DNA of 64,000 nucleotides from an uncultured Mollicutes bacterium (GCA_900540385.1 UQFY01000011.1:1-64000); one strand, 5' to 3'. Shown: positions 52,716 to 61,041, numbered from the stretch's first letter. Program-made: numbers and translations. The notes: a model not told the origin generated them from the letters alone.

Positions 52716-54377
52716 GGGACCCCGGACAAAAAGTTGGACCATCCGAATGGTTACATAAATGTATACTAATGATCAAAAAATACATGCAATTGAGATTGTT
52801 AAGAAGTGCAAAGGTATTATTAATAATTGTTAGGGTATCCTGATAGCAGAGATACTTTAAAGCTGTGGTATAAAAATTTCCAAGAAGATAATAATAAAAT
52901 CACAAAAACTCCGCGTTATAGCGATAAGGAAATTGATAAGGCAGTTTCCTATTATTTGGAGTGCAAAAACATTCAAAAAACTATTGATGATTTAGGCTAC
53001 CCAGACTCAAGAATGACGTTATGGAGATGGATTAAATCACAGGACATCAATATTTCTAATAAACGTGGTAGAGTTTCGTCGCTTGACGAAGAGGCAAAAT
53101 CATCAATCATCTTAGAATATCTAAATTCCGATGAAACTATGCTAAAATTCTCATTAGAAAAAGGCATTGCTACCTCTACATTAAAAGGATGGCTTGATGC
53201 CTATAATCCAAAAAAGGAGGAAGTCTCTATGCCGAAAGAAGAAAGCAATAATGTCGATGAAACAGTTATTCCTCCTCGCAGTGATCAAGAAGAAATAGAC
53301 GAACTTAAAAAGGAAATTGCTAAATTAAAAGCGGAAAAGATAGAAGCAAATCGTAAGACCAAAGAAGCTGAAGCAGAGCTCAAATTAGCAAAAGCCAAAT
53401 TAGCGGAAACTCAACTAGAATATGACATCTTAGAAAAGGCGGCAGAACCATTAAAAAAAGTTAATGGCATTAATATCAAAACTCTTAAAAACAAGGAGAA
53501 GGCCATCGTTATTAATGCCTTAAGAAGTAAGTATAAGTTAGCAGAGCTGCTTAAATCTCTAGAGATGGCCAAATCATCATATGAATATCAAGTAAAAGCT
53601 CTTAACCATGATAAATATCAAGAGTTAAGACCTATAATCAAACAAATATTCGATGATAGTTATCAAGCATATGGTTCAGAAAGAATATATGGTGAATTAA
53701 AAAATCAAGGAATCACAGTTTCTGAAAAAGTTATTAGAAGATTAATGAAAGAAGAAAATATCCATCCATTTGTTCCTAGAATGAAGAAATATTCTTCTTA
53801 TCAAGGAGAAATATCTCCAGAAGTTACTGATTTATATAAGCACGACTTTAAAGCGGATGGACCATATAAGAAGCTAGTAACAGATATTACTGAATTCTCA
53901 CTTAGAGATGGTAAAGTATATCTATCTCCAATGATTGATTTATACGATGGATGTCAATTAATTGGAAGATAGGATATTCTCCAAATAAAGAATTAACTAA
54001 CTCCATGTTAATAGAACTACATAACATCATTCCTAGCGATGCTAAACCCATCATCCATAGTGACAGAGGTTGCCATTATCGAATCCCTGATTGGATTAAT
54101 CTCATGGAAGAATATGGTTATACAAGATCAATGTCCAGAAAGGGATGTTCCCCGGATAATGCAGCGTGTGAAGGATTCTTCGGAATAATGAAAAGAGAAT
54201 TCTTCCATAATCATGATTGGGGTAATGCGACAAGGGAAGAATTCATAAAAGAATTAGACAAGTACTTAACTTGGTTTAAAATAAAGAGAATAAAGGAAAG
54301 GTTAGGATATTTAAGTCCAACAGAATATCGTTCTAGAGCAAGTCTCTAAAATGGTACGAAAAAATGTCCGGACTCCC
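52716..54377 (+). mobile_element. IS3-family-like insertion sequence
   Basis: A 1,662-bp element with imperfect 27-bp inverted ends (left 52716-52742, right 54351-54377; both contain CCGGACA and end in ACCAT on the inner side). It is flanked by a 3-bp target duplication GGC at 52713-52715 and 54378-54380. It encodes one DDE transposase that is broken by frameshifts. A three-base duplication fits the IS3 family. Confidence 0.8.
52759..54349 (+). pseudogene. IS3-type transposase with two frameshifts
   Basis: Reading starts at the ATG at 52759 (MYTNDQKIHAIEIVKKCKGI) but meets a TAG. The continuation LGYPDSR is in another frame from 52827. That frame holds two helix-turn-helix repeats (each with GYPDSR.TL), a long coiled coil (about 53280-53450) and the first part of the integrase core (LVTDITEF, first Asp), then stops at 53972. 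The remainder (IHSDRGCHY with the second Asp, and ACEGFFGIMKREFF with the catalytic Glu) is in a third frame from about 53951. The first shift could in principle be an OrfA/OrfB device; the second splits the catalytic core, so the element is probably inactive. Confidence 0.85.
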
Positions 54378-54399
54378 GGCTTGCCATATTGAAACAACA

Positions 54400-54430
54400 G
54401 GATTGATACCAAAAATATCAGTCCTTTTTT
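54400..54430 (+). terminator. Intrinsic terminator right of the IS element
   Basis: GGATTGATA pairs with TATCAGTCC (one G-T pair) around CCAAAAA, then six T. It shares 17 of 18 upstream bases (54392-54409) with the terminator region at 52168. No gene supports it now, so it appears to be an orphan. 54431-54595 holds no gene I can support. Confidence 0.75.
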
Positions 54431-54595
54431 CATTTTATAGGGCTGTTTCGCTTATTTTAGACATAAATCGCTTATTATCAGCGTCAAGTTTATATAGGGC
54501 CTCATCTTATTTTTTGATACATGGAGGAACGAAAAAATATAAATTGCTATAAATCATATTAGAAGTAAAAATAAATAGTGATAGTAGGAGAAAAT

Positions 54596-55063
54596 ATGGA
54601 ACAAAAGAATTTGATGGTAAGAAAAGCGACCCCAAAGGACATGGGCCTTCTTTATGAAATGATTAATGGTTTGGCAACATATGAGAAACGTCCAGAAGAC
54701 ATGACAGGGTCAATTAAGATGCTGAAATATTTTCTTTTCGAAAAGAAAATTGCCACTGCGGTTATAGCTGAAATAGATAATAAACCTATCGGTTATGCCA
54801 TTTATTATCCAACGTTTGCTTCTTTTGCAGCCAAAATGAATGCCTATATAGAAGACCTATTCATAAAGCTCGAATATCGAGGCAAAGGCTTTGGAAAAGA
54901 GCTCTTTCACAAACTTTTAGAAATGATAAAAGAAGAGGGCTATTCGAAATTAGAATGGAGTTGCCTAGATTGGAATACTCCTTCCATCGAATTCTATAAA
55001 AAGCTTGGTGCAAAAGAAGAAACAGGAAGAGTCTATTTTGAATACGATCCGAAGAACGATTGA
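54596..55063 (+). CDS. GNAT-family N-acetyltransferase (diamine-acetyltransferase-like)
   Basis: 155 residues. The acetyl-CoA-binding motif YRGKGFGKELF and YIEDLFIKLEYRGKG are typical of GNAT. The IAEIDNKPIGYAIYYPTFASF and WSCLDWNTPSIEFYKKLGAK segments resemble spermidine/spermine (diamine) acetyltransferases. It transfers acetyl from acetyl-CoA to an amine, probably a polyamine. AGGAG sets the ATG at 54596. Confidence 0.85.
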   Translation: MEQKNLMVRKATPKDMGLLYEMINGLATYEKRPEDMTGSIKMLKYFLFEKKIATAVIAEIDNKPIGYAIYYPTFASFAAKMNAYIEDLFIKLEYRGKGFGKELFHKLLEMIKEEGYSKLEWSCLDWNTPSIEFYKKLGAKEETGRVYFEYDPKND

Positions 55064-55371
55064 AATTGGCCCATTGCCACTTACCAAGATGGGAAAGGCC
55101 TATCTTTCTTAAATGGGATATATTTATCTAAACGTTGCTAGAGACATAAACCTGTTTTCCTCGGGGGGAAAAGTAACTTACATAAAAAACTAAAGTGGTA
55201 ACACATTAAAGGAGAAAGCCCATCCTATAAAACCTTCTTCAAAGGGCGAATATTGTCGCATTGTTTGATATGTAGGAGAAAAATTTGAAAAGTTCTTATT
55301 ACCTCTTAGTTATCTTTTCTTTCGCTAATTCCCCAAAATGATACAATCTAATAAAGTTTTGGGGCGTTTAT
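55064..55371 (+). other. Intergenic region without a gene
   Basis: I see no coding potential. It contains several possible hairpins: TTTTCC (55156-55161) with GGAAAA (55168-55173), and CCCCAAAA (55331-55338) with TTTTGGGG (55357-55364). The second encloses a TACAAT -10 candidate (55342-55347) and places the GGGG ribosome-site-like stretch of the next gene in its stem. A stretch near 55195 faintly recalls a T-box but does not match the consensus. Confidence 0.5.
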
Positions 55372-56484
55372 ATGGAAAAAAGATTCTTAACAGCCGTATT
55401 GGTTACGACATTTTTGCTTAATGGATGCTTTACGGACAACGGAATTTACTCTTCTTTTCAAGATGTTACAGGCGTTACGATTTCAGACATTAATGAATTT
55501 AAGATTAGTGAAAATGTAACTGCTTCCTTTGCCTGGCAATACCAATATGATGACTATACGTTTTTAAATACGAAATATGTGAAAGTTAATTTCAATATTA
55601 AAAACGAGCTACTTGATAAACCCTTATCCGATGGTGGAGGGGCAATATGTTTACATTTCATGACCGACGTTCTTTTAGAAACGTATCCTGTTCAACATTA
55701 CTCCTTCGATATGTATATTGGTCAAAAAGACCATTATTTATATTATGGTTCGACTATGGAAAACTCCGTTGAAGCCTATCGTTCTTTTAGCAAAATACCC
55801 GACAAATACATAACCATGATAAAGGATAGAACAAATAAAGATGGGGAATATCGTCTTAAAGTAAGTGGTGATGTAACGATCTCACCAGATTTACCTAAAA
55901 CGGCCCATTATCCTGAGAATCATCCGTTCCGTTTCAAAGTAGGGCATGTTCTTGACGCTACACTTTATGTCTACTTAAATAACGAATTACTTAAGCCCTT
56001 TAAGGAAGATCCAACTCTTGATGGCTATTCTTACTATGAATTTAAAATGCCCGCTTTAGATTCGGCCTTAGCAATTACCACGAATCGTTTTTATCTAAAT
56101 AAAACATATTCTTTCGTAGAGGTGTTTCCTTATCTACGTTCCGTCACGAAAGAATCTTTAAAAGGGGTGCGTATTGAAACTGGTTATTTTGGTGTTAATC
56201 CAGAAGGCAGGAAACCGACTATCAAATATAGCGAAGATAAGAGAGACATCGAATACAATCTCGACATCCTAAACAATCAACCCCTTCTTAAATATGATGA
56301 AAATCAACCGGTAGATGGTGGAAATTATCGGAAAGTAACCTACATCCTTTTTAACGAGAGTGAATACGAGATTGAAATTGAAAACAACCATGTCGTTTAT
56401 AGAGACTTCTCCTCTTATCAAATGTTTCGATTTGCTTCTACCATAACGAAAATGCCTGATATTTTTTATCCTCAAAGCAATTAA
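55372..56484 (+). CDS. Lipoprotein of unknown function
   Basis: 370 residues with a lipoprotein signal (MEKRFLTAVLVTTFLLNGC, Cys19). The mature protein is beta-rich and Tyr-rich; no family recognised, no repeats and no catalytic motif visible. It lacks the Ser/Glu linker seen in most lipoproteins of the window. GGGGCG before the ATG may serve as ribosome site and lies in a potential hairpin (55331-55364). Monocistronic by spacing. Confidence 0.65.
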   Translation: MEKRFLTAVLVTTFLLNGCFTDNGIYSSFQDVTGVTISDINEFKISENVTASFAWQYQYDDYTFLNTKYVKVNFNIKNELLDKPLSDGGGAICLHFMTDVLLETYPVQHYSFDMYIGQKDHYLYYGSTMENSVEAYRSFSKIPDKYITMIKDRTNKDGEYRLKVSGDVTISPDLPKTAHYPENHPFRFKVGHVLDATLYVYLNNELLKPFKEDPTLDGYSYYEFKMPALDSALAITTNRFYLNKTYSFVEVFPYLRSVTKESLKGVRIETGYFGVNPEGRKPTIKYSEDKRDIEYNLDILNNQPLLKYDENQPVDGGNYRKVTYILFNESEYEIEIENNHVVYRDFSSYQMFRFASTITKMPDIFYPQSN

Positions 56485-56640
56485 ACTTGCTATCCTAAAA
56501 CCATCATCCTTAGAAAGAAATGAGTTCTATTTATCAAACAAATAACTGAGAATTATAATAAAGAAGACAAAAACACACGCTTTCTTTTATGGAAATATAT
56601 TCGTATATCAAAGAAAGCCAAGATAATAAAAGGGGGATTT

Positions 56641-56835
56641 ATGATTCAAAAACTTACGTTAAAGGATGCACATTATCACATCATTGGTTATGTAGAAATC
56701 AAAGAAAATGGTGATAAAACTTTGAAAGATTCTCATTACCACATCAAAGGCTATTACATTGCAAGTAACGATGTCACAAAGGATGAGCATTATCATATCG
56801 TTGCTCATGGGGATGTTTTAACCTCCCTCTTATAA
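56641..56835 (+). CDS. Tiny protein with three KD-x-HYHI repeats
   Basis: 64 residues translated from AAGGGGG seven nt before the ATG. The sequence is almost entirely three copies of a ~20-residue unit: LKDAHYHIIGY, LKDSHYHIKGY and TKDEHYHIVAH. This suggests a small symmetric beta structure, and the six His (two per unit) could bind metal. I do not recognise an established function. Transcribed alone between a lipoprotein and an HTH gene. Confidence 0.7.
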   Translation: MIQKLTLKDAHYHIIGYVEIKENGDKTLKDSHYHIKGYYIASNDVTKDEHYHIVAHGDVLTSLL

Positions 56836-56911
56836 TCTTTTTAAACAAAGCTATTCATTCCTTTGAGTGAGGAGAGAATTGCTTGGTGAATTATTCTATT
56901 AAAATTGAGAT

Positions 56912-57307
56912 ATGAACGAAGAACTTGAGCAATACATCGCTAAACACCAAAAGAACCGTGAAAAATCGGAATCTTTTGTAGACTATTTATACGAATTGAT
57001 GGAAAAACATCAGATAGAAAATCCTTCTGATGTTTATAAGAAAGCCTTCCTTTCTCGCCAACTATACTCTTCGATCATTTCCGCTAAATCTAGCCCATCA
57101 TTAAACACCTGTATCAAACTCGCTTTAGCCATGCATTTAGACAATCATGAATGCAAATATCTTTTGAAAAAGGCTGGATATACTCTTTCTTCCTCTAGCA
57201 GATTTTCTTTAACCATCCGTTTTGCGATAGAAAACCATATTTATGACATCTATGAGGTTAATAAACTTCTTATAGATGCAGGATACGAAGATTCTTTGCT
57301 CCTTTAA
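56912..57307 (+). CDS. Helix-turn-helix protein of the small Xre-like type
   Basis: 131 residues. FVDYLYELMEKHQIENPSDVYKKAFLSRQLYSSIISAKSSPSLNTCIKLALAMHL is a recognisable Xre-like helix-turn-helix, followed by a helical domain (LLKKAGYTLSSSSRFSLTIRFAIENHIYDIYEVNKLL) that recurs in many gut Bacillota proteins of this size. Its partner and target are unknown. No ribosome site; a weak TATTAA (56897-56902) would start the mRNA close to the ATG. Confidence 0.7.
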   Translation: MNEELEQYIAKHQKNREKSESFVDYLYELMEKHQIENPSDVYKKAFLSRQLYSSIISAKSSPSLNTCIKLALAMHLDNHECKYLLKKAGYTLSSSSRFSLTIRFAIENHIYDIYEVNKLLIDAGYEDSLLL

Positions 57308-57382
57308 GAAATGTCAAATCCCATTTGACCATTTATCCTCTCTTTTTCTTTATCCTTTTCTTGCATTGGGAGGAAAAAGAAA

Positions 57383-57997
57383 ATGCAAGAAATCATCGAA
57401 CATTATAGAGCCTTCAACCTTGCTAAAAAGATTATGGAAAAAGCTCATAAAAACCAAACAAGGGTGAGTGGAGAACCTTATGAATTACACCCTATTAGAT
57501 GTTTTAATAACTACGCGGCTTTCATTGGATATCTGGATGAACCCGAAACAAAATGCTATCGGTTAGAAGAAGATGGAATCCCTTTCTTTGGCGTAGTGGA
57601 AGTGGCTCTTCTTCATGATGTTATTGAAGATACGCCTTTTACTATCGAAAAGATTGAAAAACTCTTCCAAGAGGAGGGATTATCTAGCTATTTCCATAAA
57701 CGTATCAAGGATGCCTTAGAAAGAATCACCCATGATAAAACGATGGATTACCCATCTTATATTGAAATATGCATGGGTAATCCTATCTCTGCTCTTTGTA
57801 AAATGTTGGATCTTCAAGATAACCTCACCGTTTTATCTTTGTCCAAACTTGATTCAAAAAATTATAAACGTGCCGAGAACTATCTAAAATATATCTATCA
57901 AATCAACAATGAATATCACTTCATTGAAAGAACCCATAAATATCGCCAAGAACATTACCAAAAAAAGAGTAGAAACAAACGATCTTCTTCCATATAA
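57383..57997 (+). CDS. HD-domain protein, RelA/SpoT-hydrolase-like
   Basis: 204 residues. The HD metal site is visible as Y-E-L-HP near residue 37, LLHDVIEDT near residue 77 and KMLDLQDNL near residue 135, the order found in the (p)ppGpp hydrolase domain of RelA/SpoT and in stand-alone MESH1-like hydrolases. No synthetase or TGS domain is present. It may hydrolyse ppGpp or another nucleotide. GGAGG lies before the ATG, 75 nt after the HTH gene; the next gene is separated by a riboswitch. Confidence 0.78.
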   Translation: MQEIIEHYRAFNLAKKIMEKAHKNQTRVSGEPYELHPIRCFNNYAAFIGYLDEPETKCYRLEEDGIPFFGVVEVALLHDVIEDTPFTIEKIEKLFQEEGLSSYFHKRIKDALERITHDKTMDYPSYIEICMGNPISALCKMLDLQDNLTVLSLSKLDSKNYKRAENYLKYIYQINNEYHFIERTHKYRQEHYQKKSRNKRSSSI

Positions 57998-58125
57998 TTC
58001 TTCTGCCATAAAGAGAAGACGAGGGACAGGCCCTACGACTCTTCAGCAACCTGCATTCGTAAGGTGCTAAATCCTGAACGATGGGAAATAAACAATTATC
58101 TCTCATCGTGAAGATGGGAGTTTTT
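57994..58125 (+). promoter_or_regulatory. SAM-I (S-box) riboswitch with terminator
   Basis: The S-box core is clear: AAGAGAAG (from 58010) and GAGGGACAGGCCCTACGA (58021-58038), then CTTCAGCAACC and AAGGTGCTAAATCCTG (58061-58076). These follow the order of Bacillus S-box leaders with only the P1 and P4 helices uncertain. It runs into a terminator: CTCTCATC (58100-58107) with GATGGGAG (58113-58120) and TTTTTCTTTC. The design fits a transcriptional OFF switch: high S-adenosylmethionine stops transcription before the gene at 58154. Confidence 0.85.
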
Positions 58126-58153
58126 CTTTCTCTTGTGGCTAGGAGAAAGAAAA

Positions 58154-58813
58154 ATGAAAATCTTATTACATCTTCCTCACGTCTCATTAGACGTACCAAA
58201 TTATTTTTATAAGGGGCTAATCATCCCTAAGCCTCTTTTCCGGAAATACAATCTAGAAATGAGTGATTTAGGGGTGGAATATCTTTTGAAAGATCTTCCA
58301 GGAGTAAAGATAATACCTCCTTATTCGCGCTTATTTTGTGATGTAGAACGTTTTCGTGACGATAAGAAAGAAAGGATGGCTCAATATGGGGAGGGTCTTT
58401 TATATACAAAGATGTATGATGGCATTCTATTTCATAAGCACGATGAAATCTATCGAAAGAAAGTCCTTACTTATTACGATACGTACCATCAAAAACTAGA
58501 TGAAATTACCAAAGGCCTCCTTTCTTTTGACGATGAACTCTTAATACTAGATTGCCATTCTTTCTCTGATAAGATGGCCTCGTATTTCTTTAAACCTCCT
58601 TTTCCAGATATCTGTATCGGAATAGAAAAAGACTTCTTTGATCAAGAAATATTGCATCGCATCATTGAAGCAATCAAAAAGAGGGGATACACCTATCAAA
58701 TAAACTATCCCTATCAAGGAAGTCTTGTCCCAAACTGTATCTATAATAAGAAAGTTATTTATAAAAAAGTCGTATCCATCATGTTAGAAATCAACAAACG
58801 TATCTATCTTTAA
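58154..58813 (+). CDS. N-formylglutamate amidohydrolase-like protein under SAM riboswitch control
   Basis: 219 residues of the N-formylglutamate amidohydrolase (FGase, HutG2-like) family. The metal and substrate motifs LPHVSLDVP near the start, FCDVERF, LILDCHSF and PDICIGIE are present, in a compact form shorter than the usual 250-270 residues. The start at 58154 has AGGAG nine nt upstream. Family members deformylate N-formyl-amino acids to formate plus the amino acid. No histidine-degradation genes lie nearby. Control by a SAM riboswitch links it to methionine supply, so N-formylmethionine or a formyl-Met peptide is a possible substrate (inference). Confidence 0.8.
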   Translation: MKILLHLPHVSLDVPNYFYKGLIIPKPLFRKYNLEMSDLGVEYLLKDLPGVKIIPPYSRLFCDVERFRDDKKERMAQYGEGLLYTKMYDGILFHKHDEIYRKKVLTYYDTYHQKLDEITKGLLSFDDELLILDCHSFSDKMASYFFKPPFPDICIGIEKDFFDQEILHRIIEAIKKRGYTYQINYPYQGSLVPNCIYNKKVIYKKVVSIMLEINKRIYL

Positions 58814-58822
58814 TTCCTAATG

Positions 58823-58863
58823 AACTGTTACAAATTCAAAATTATTTTAAGTTTGTAACAGGT
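58823..58863. repeat. 41-bp palindromic repeat, copy 1
   Basis: Outer arms CTGTTACAAA and TTTGTAACAG are perfect 10-bp complements; the 17-bp middle is AT-rich and partly symmetric. Identical at all 41 positions to the copy at 60170-60210. It lies between the FGase-like gene and the AAA ATPase gene. Confidence 0.93.
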
Positions 58864-58947
58864 CGTGATAAAATGAAATTGTCTCTTAAGAAGGAAAAAA
58901 TCTTGTTCTCATATTTCCAAAAGCGTTAAAAAAAGAAAGGATGCCTT

Positions 58948-60171
58948 ATGTATATTCTAAGAAAACAATATCTAGAAGAAATTAGAAAATATTATGATTC
59001 CAACTTGATTAAGGTTTTAACAGGCATTAGACGTGTGGGCAAGAGCGTTCTTTTAGAACAAATACGTGAAGAATTGAAAAAAGATCGCAATTTGGATGAG
59101 GAACATATTATTTGCGTCAATTTCGAAGATATTTCTTTTTCTTCCATTAAAAATGCCTATCAACTAAATGACTATATTTCTGCTTGCATTAAAGATGAGA
59201 GGAAATACTATATTTTTCTCGATGAAATCCAACATGTAAAAGAATTTGAAAAAGTTCTTGCCTCCTTGAAGGCAACGAAAAACGTTTCTATTTTTGTTAC
59301 TGGCAGCAATTCAAAGCTTCTTTCTGGAAGACTGGCTTCCCTTTTAGTCGGACGTTGCAAGGAATTCAAAATTCAGCCATTCACATACAAAGAATTCTTG
59401 GACTTTTATCAAGAAAATCAGCTTCCTCTCCCTACAAAGCCTCTCAATAATTACATCCGCTATGGGGGAATGCCACAAAGATTGGATTATTTTTTAGAAA
59501 AAGACATCGTTGCTTATTTGTCTGATCTTTTTAATGGCATCGTGGAGAAAGATATTTGTTCAAGTAAATCGAGAATCGACAAAGAAACATTCTTGAACAT
59601 TGCCAAATATATCATCTCCAACTCTGCAAAGGATTTTTCTCCTGATAACATCGTTGATTATTACAACATGAACAATTCCGATAAAATACAACGCGTCACG
59701 CTTTATCGCTATTTAGAAAAGATGGAGCACGCTTGCCTTATTCAGCGAGTGAAACGTTATGATATCGCTTCAAAAAGAACTCTAAAATCGATAGAAAAGC
59801 GATTCGCCATGGACACAGGGCTTATTTTAGCGTGTAGTAATTCAAATCGAATTTTTCCTTCTAGAGCACTAGAAAACCTTGTTTATAACGAACTTATTTA
59901 TAGAGGATATGAAGTAAAAATAGGAAAGACATATAAAGGTGAAATTGATTTCGTCACGATGAAAGAAAACAAAAAATGTTTCATTCAAGTCGCTTATCTT
60001 CTTTCTGATGAAGAAACCATCATCAGGGAATTCTCTCCTTATAATTCTGTACGTGATCCCTCTCCGAAATACGTCATGAGTTTGGATGAGTTTGATATGT
60101 CACAAAACGGAATAACACATATCAATATCGAAGATTGGCTGCTTGGAAAAGTAGACTTGTTCCTTTCTTAA
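58948..60171 (+). CDS. AAA_14/DUF4143 family ATPase
   Basis: 407 residues. P-loop TGIRRVGKS at 25-33, Walker B YYIFLDEIQHV near residue 90, FVTGSNSKLLSG (sensor region), then a DUF4143 domain (about 200-380) with RFAMDTGLILACS, ENLVYNELIYRGYEVKIGK and a nuclease-like GEIDFV...FIQVAY tail. Members are abundant and often accessory in gut bacteria; their role is unknown. AAAGGA precedes the ATG. It is distantly related to the protein encoded at 35394. The gene is bracketed by two identical 41-bp palindromic repeats, the second of which starts within its stop codon. Confidence 0.87.
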   Translation: MYILRKQYLEEIRKYYDSNLIKVLTGIRRVGKSVLLEQIREELKKDRNLDEEHIICVNFEDISFSSIKNAYQLNDYISACIKDERKYYIFLDEIQHVKEFEKVLASLKATKNVSIFVTGSNSKLLSGRLASLLVGRCKEFKIQPFTYKEFLDFYQENQLPLPTKPLNNYIRYGGMPQRLDYFLEKDIVAYLSDLFNGIVEKDICSSKSRIDKETFLNIAKYIISNSAKDFSPDNIVDYYNMNNSDKIQRVTLYRYLEKMEHACLIQRVKRYDIASKRTLKSIEKRFAMDTGLILACSNSNRIFPSRALENLVYNELIYRGYEVKIGKTYKGEIDFVTMKENKKCFIQVAYLLSDEETIIREFSPYNSVRDPSPKYVMSLDEFDMSQNGITHINIEDWLLGKVDLFLS

Positions 60172-60210
60172 CTGTTACAAATTCAAAATTATTTTAAGTT
60201 TGTAACAGGT
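60170..60210. repeat. 41-bp palindromic repeat, copy 2
   Basis: Exact copy, in the same orientation, of 58823-58863. It overlaps the last two bases of the ATPase stop codon and ends about 20 nt before the -10 of the sirtuin gene. Confidence 0.93.
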
Positions 60211-60241
60211 GACCATCATTTTGAAGAATTATAATAAGCAT

Positions 60242-60967
60242 ATGAATCAATTAAAAAAGATTAAAAGCTGGATACATAAAGATACCCGTATTGTCTTCTT
60301 GGGAGGAGCAGGGGTTTCTACTGCAAGCGGAATTCCAGACTTCCGTTCTCCGACAGGGTTATATAAAATCCAAAACAAATATGGTCTTCCTGCAGAAAGA
60401 ATGCTCTCCCATTCTTATTTCTTTGAACATACGGACACTTTCTATGATTTCTATTGGAACTTCATGGTCTTTCCTAATGCAAAACCAAATAAAGCCCATA
60501 TCGCTTTAGCAAACTACGAAAAAAGAGGGGGCCATATCGAAATATTGACCCAAAATATTGATGGCCTTCATCAAGAAGCGGGTTCTAGACGCGTCTATGA
60601 ACTCCATGGTTCCACCAAGCGTTATTTCTGCTTAGATTGTGGGAAAGAATACACTCTTGATCAAATTCCCCAAAAGAAAGAGATCCCGCATTGTTTGTGT
60701 GGAGGAATTCTGAAACCGGACGTGGTTCTTTATGAAGAGCCCTTAAACGAAACCATTCTTTATCAATCCGTGAACGCTTTACGTTATTCTGATTTATTAA
60801 TCGTTGGAGGAACCTCTTTAAATGTCTATCCTGCCGCCGGACTTATCTATGAATTCGGTGGAAAACATAAGGTTCTTATCAACAAAGAAAGAACCCCTCT
60901 AGATTCCTTCTTCGATGAAGTCATACATGAAGATATTGGAGATGTTTTAGAATATCTTCTTTCTTGA
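60242..60967 (+). CDS. Sirtuin (Sir2-family NAD-dependent deacylase)
   Basis: 241 residues. The NAD-binding GGAGVSTASGIPDFRSPTGLY, catalytic QNIDGLHQEAGS...ELHGS and a four-Cys zinc site (CLDC...CLCG) are intact, and GGTSLNVYPAAG follows. It removes acyl groups from lysines using NAD. I start at 60242: TATAAT at 60230-60235 predicts transcription exactly at this ATG and no ribosome site is present. A GTG at 60209 in the same frame is less likely because it overlaps the repeat. Confidence 0.9.
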   Translation: MNQLKKIKSWIHKDTRIVFLGGAGVSTASGIPDFRSPTGLYKIQNKYGLPAERMLSHSYFFEHTDTFYDFYWNFMVFPNAKPNKAHIALANYEKRGGHIEILTQNIDGLHQEAGSRRVYELHGSTKRYFCLDCGKEYTLDQIPQKKEIPHCLCGGILKPDVVLYEEPLNETILYQSVNALRYSDLLIVGGTSLNVYPAAGLIYEFGGKHKVLINKERTPLDSFFDEVIHEDIGDVLEYLLS

Positions 60968-60989
60968 AATTTGTTTGAATTCTCTAACC

Positions 60990-61021
60990 TTTTCTAAAAG
61001 AAAATCCATAGTTTCCTATGG
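60990..61021 (-). terminator. Terminator of the minus-strand lipoprotein gene
   Basis: CCATAG/CTATGG stem (61006-61021) with a GAAA-type loop on the minus strand, followed there by ATTTTCTTTT. Confidence 0.6.
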
Positions 61022-61041
61022 GCTTCTACCGAAAGAAATAC

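Noticed and set aside
49604..54430. tRNA-Trp as the attachment site of an integrative element
   Set aside because: I found no direct repeat of the tRNA 3' end downstream and no integrase gene.
54364..54552. 62-codon frame right of the IS element
   Set aside because: It starts inside the IS inverted repeat, runs through a terminator and has no ribosome site.
55180..55260. T-box leader
   Set aside because: A stretch near AAAGTGGTAACAC only loosely resembles the T-box motif. No specifier stem or terminator with T tract is evident, and the following gene is a lipoprotein 110 bases away.
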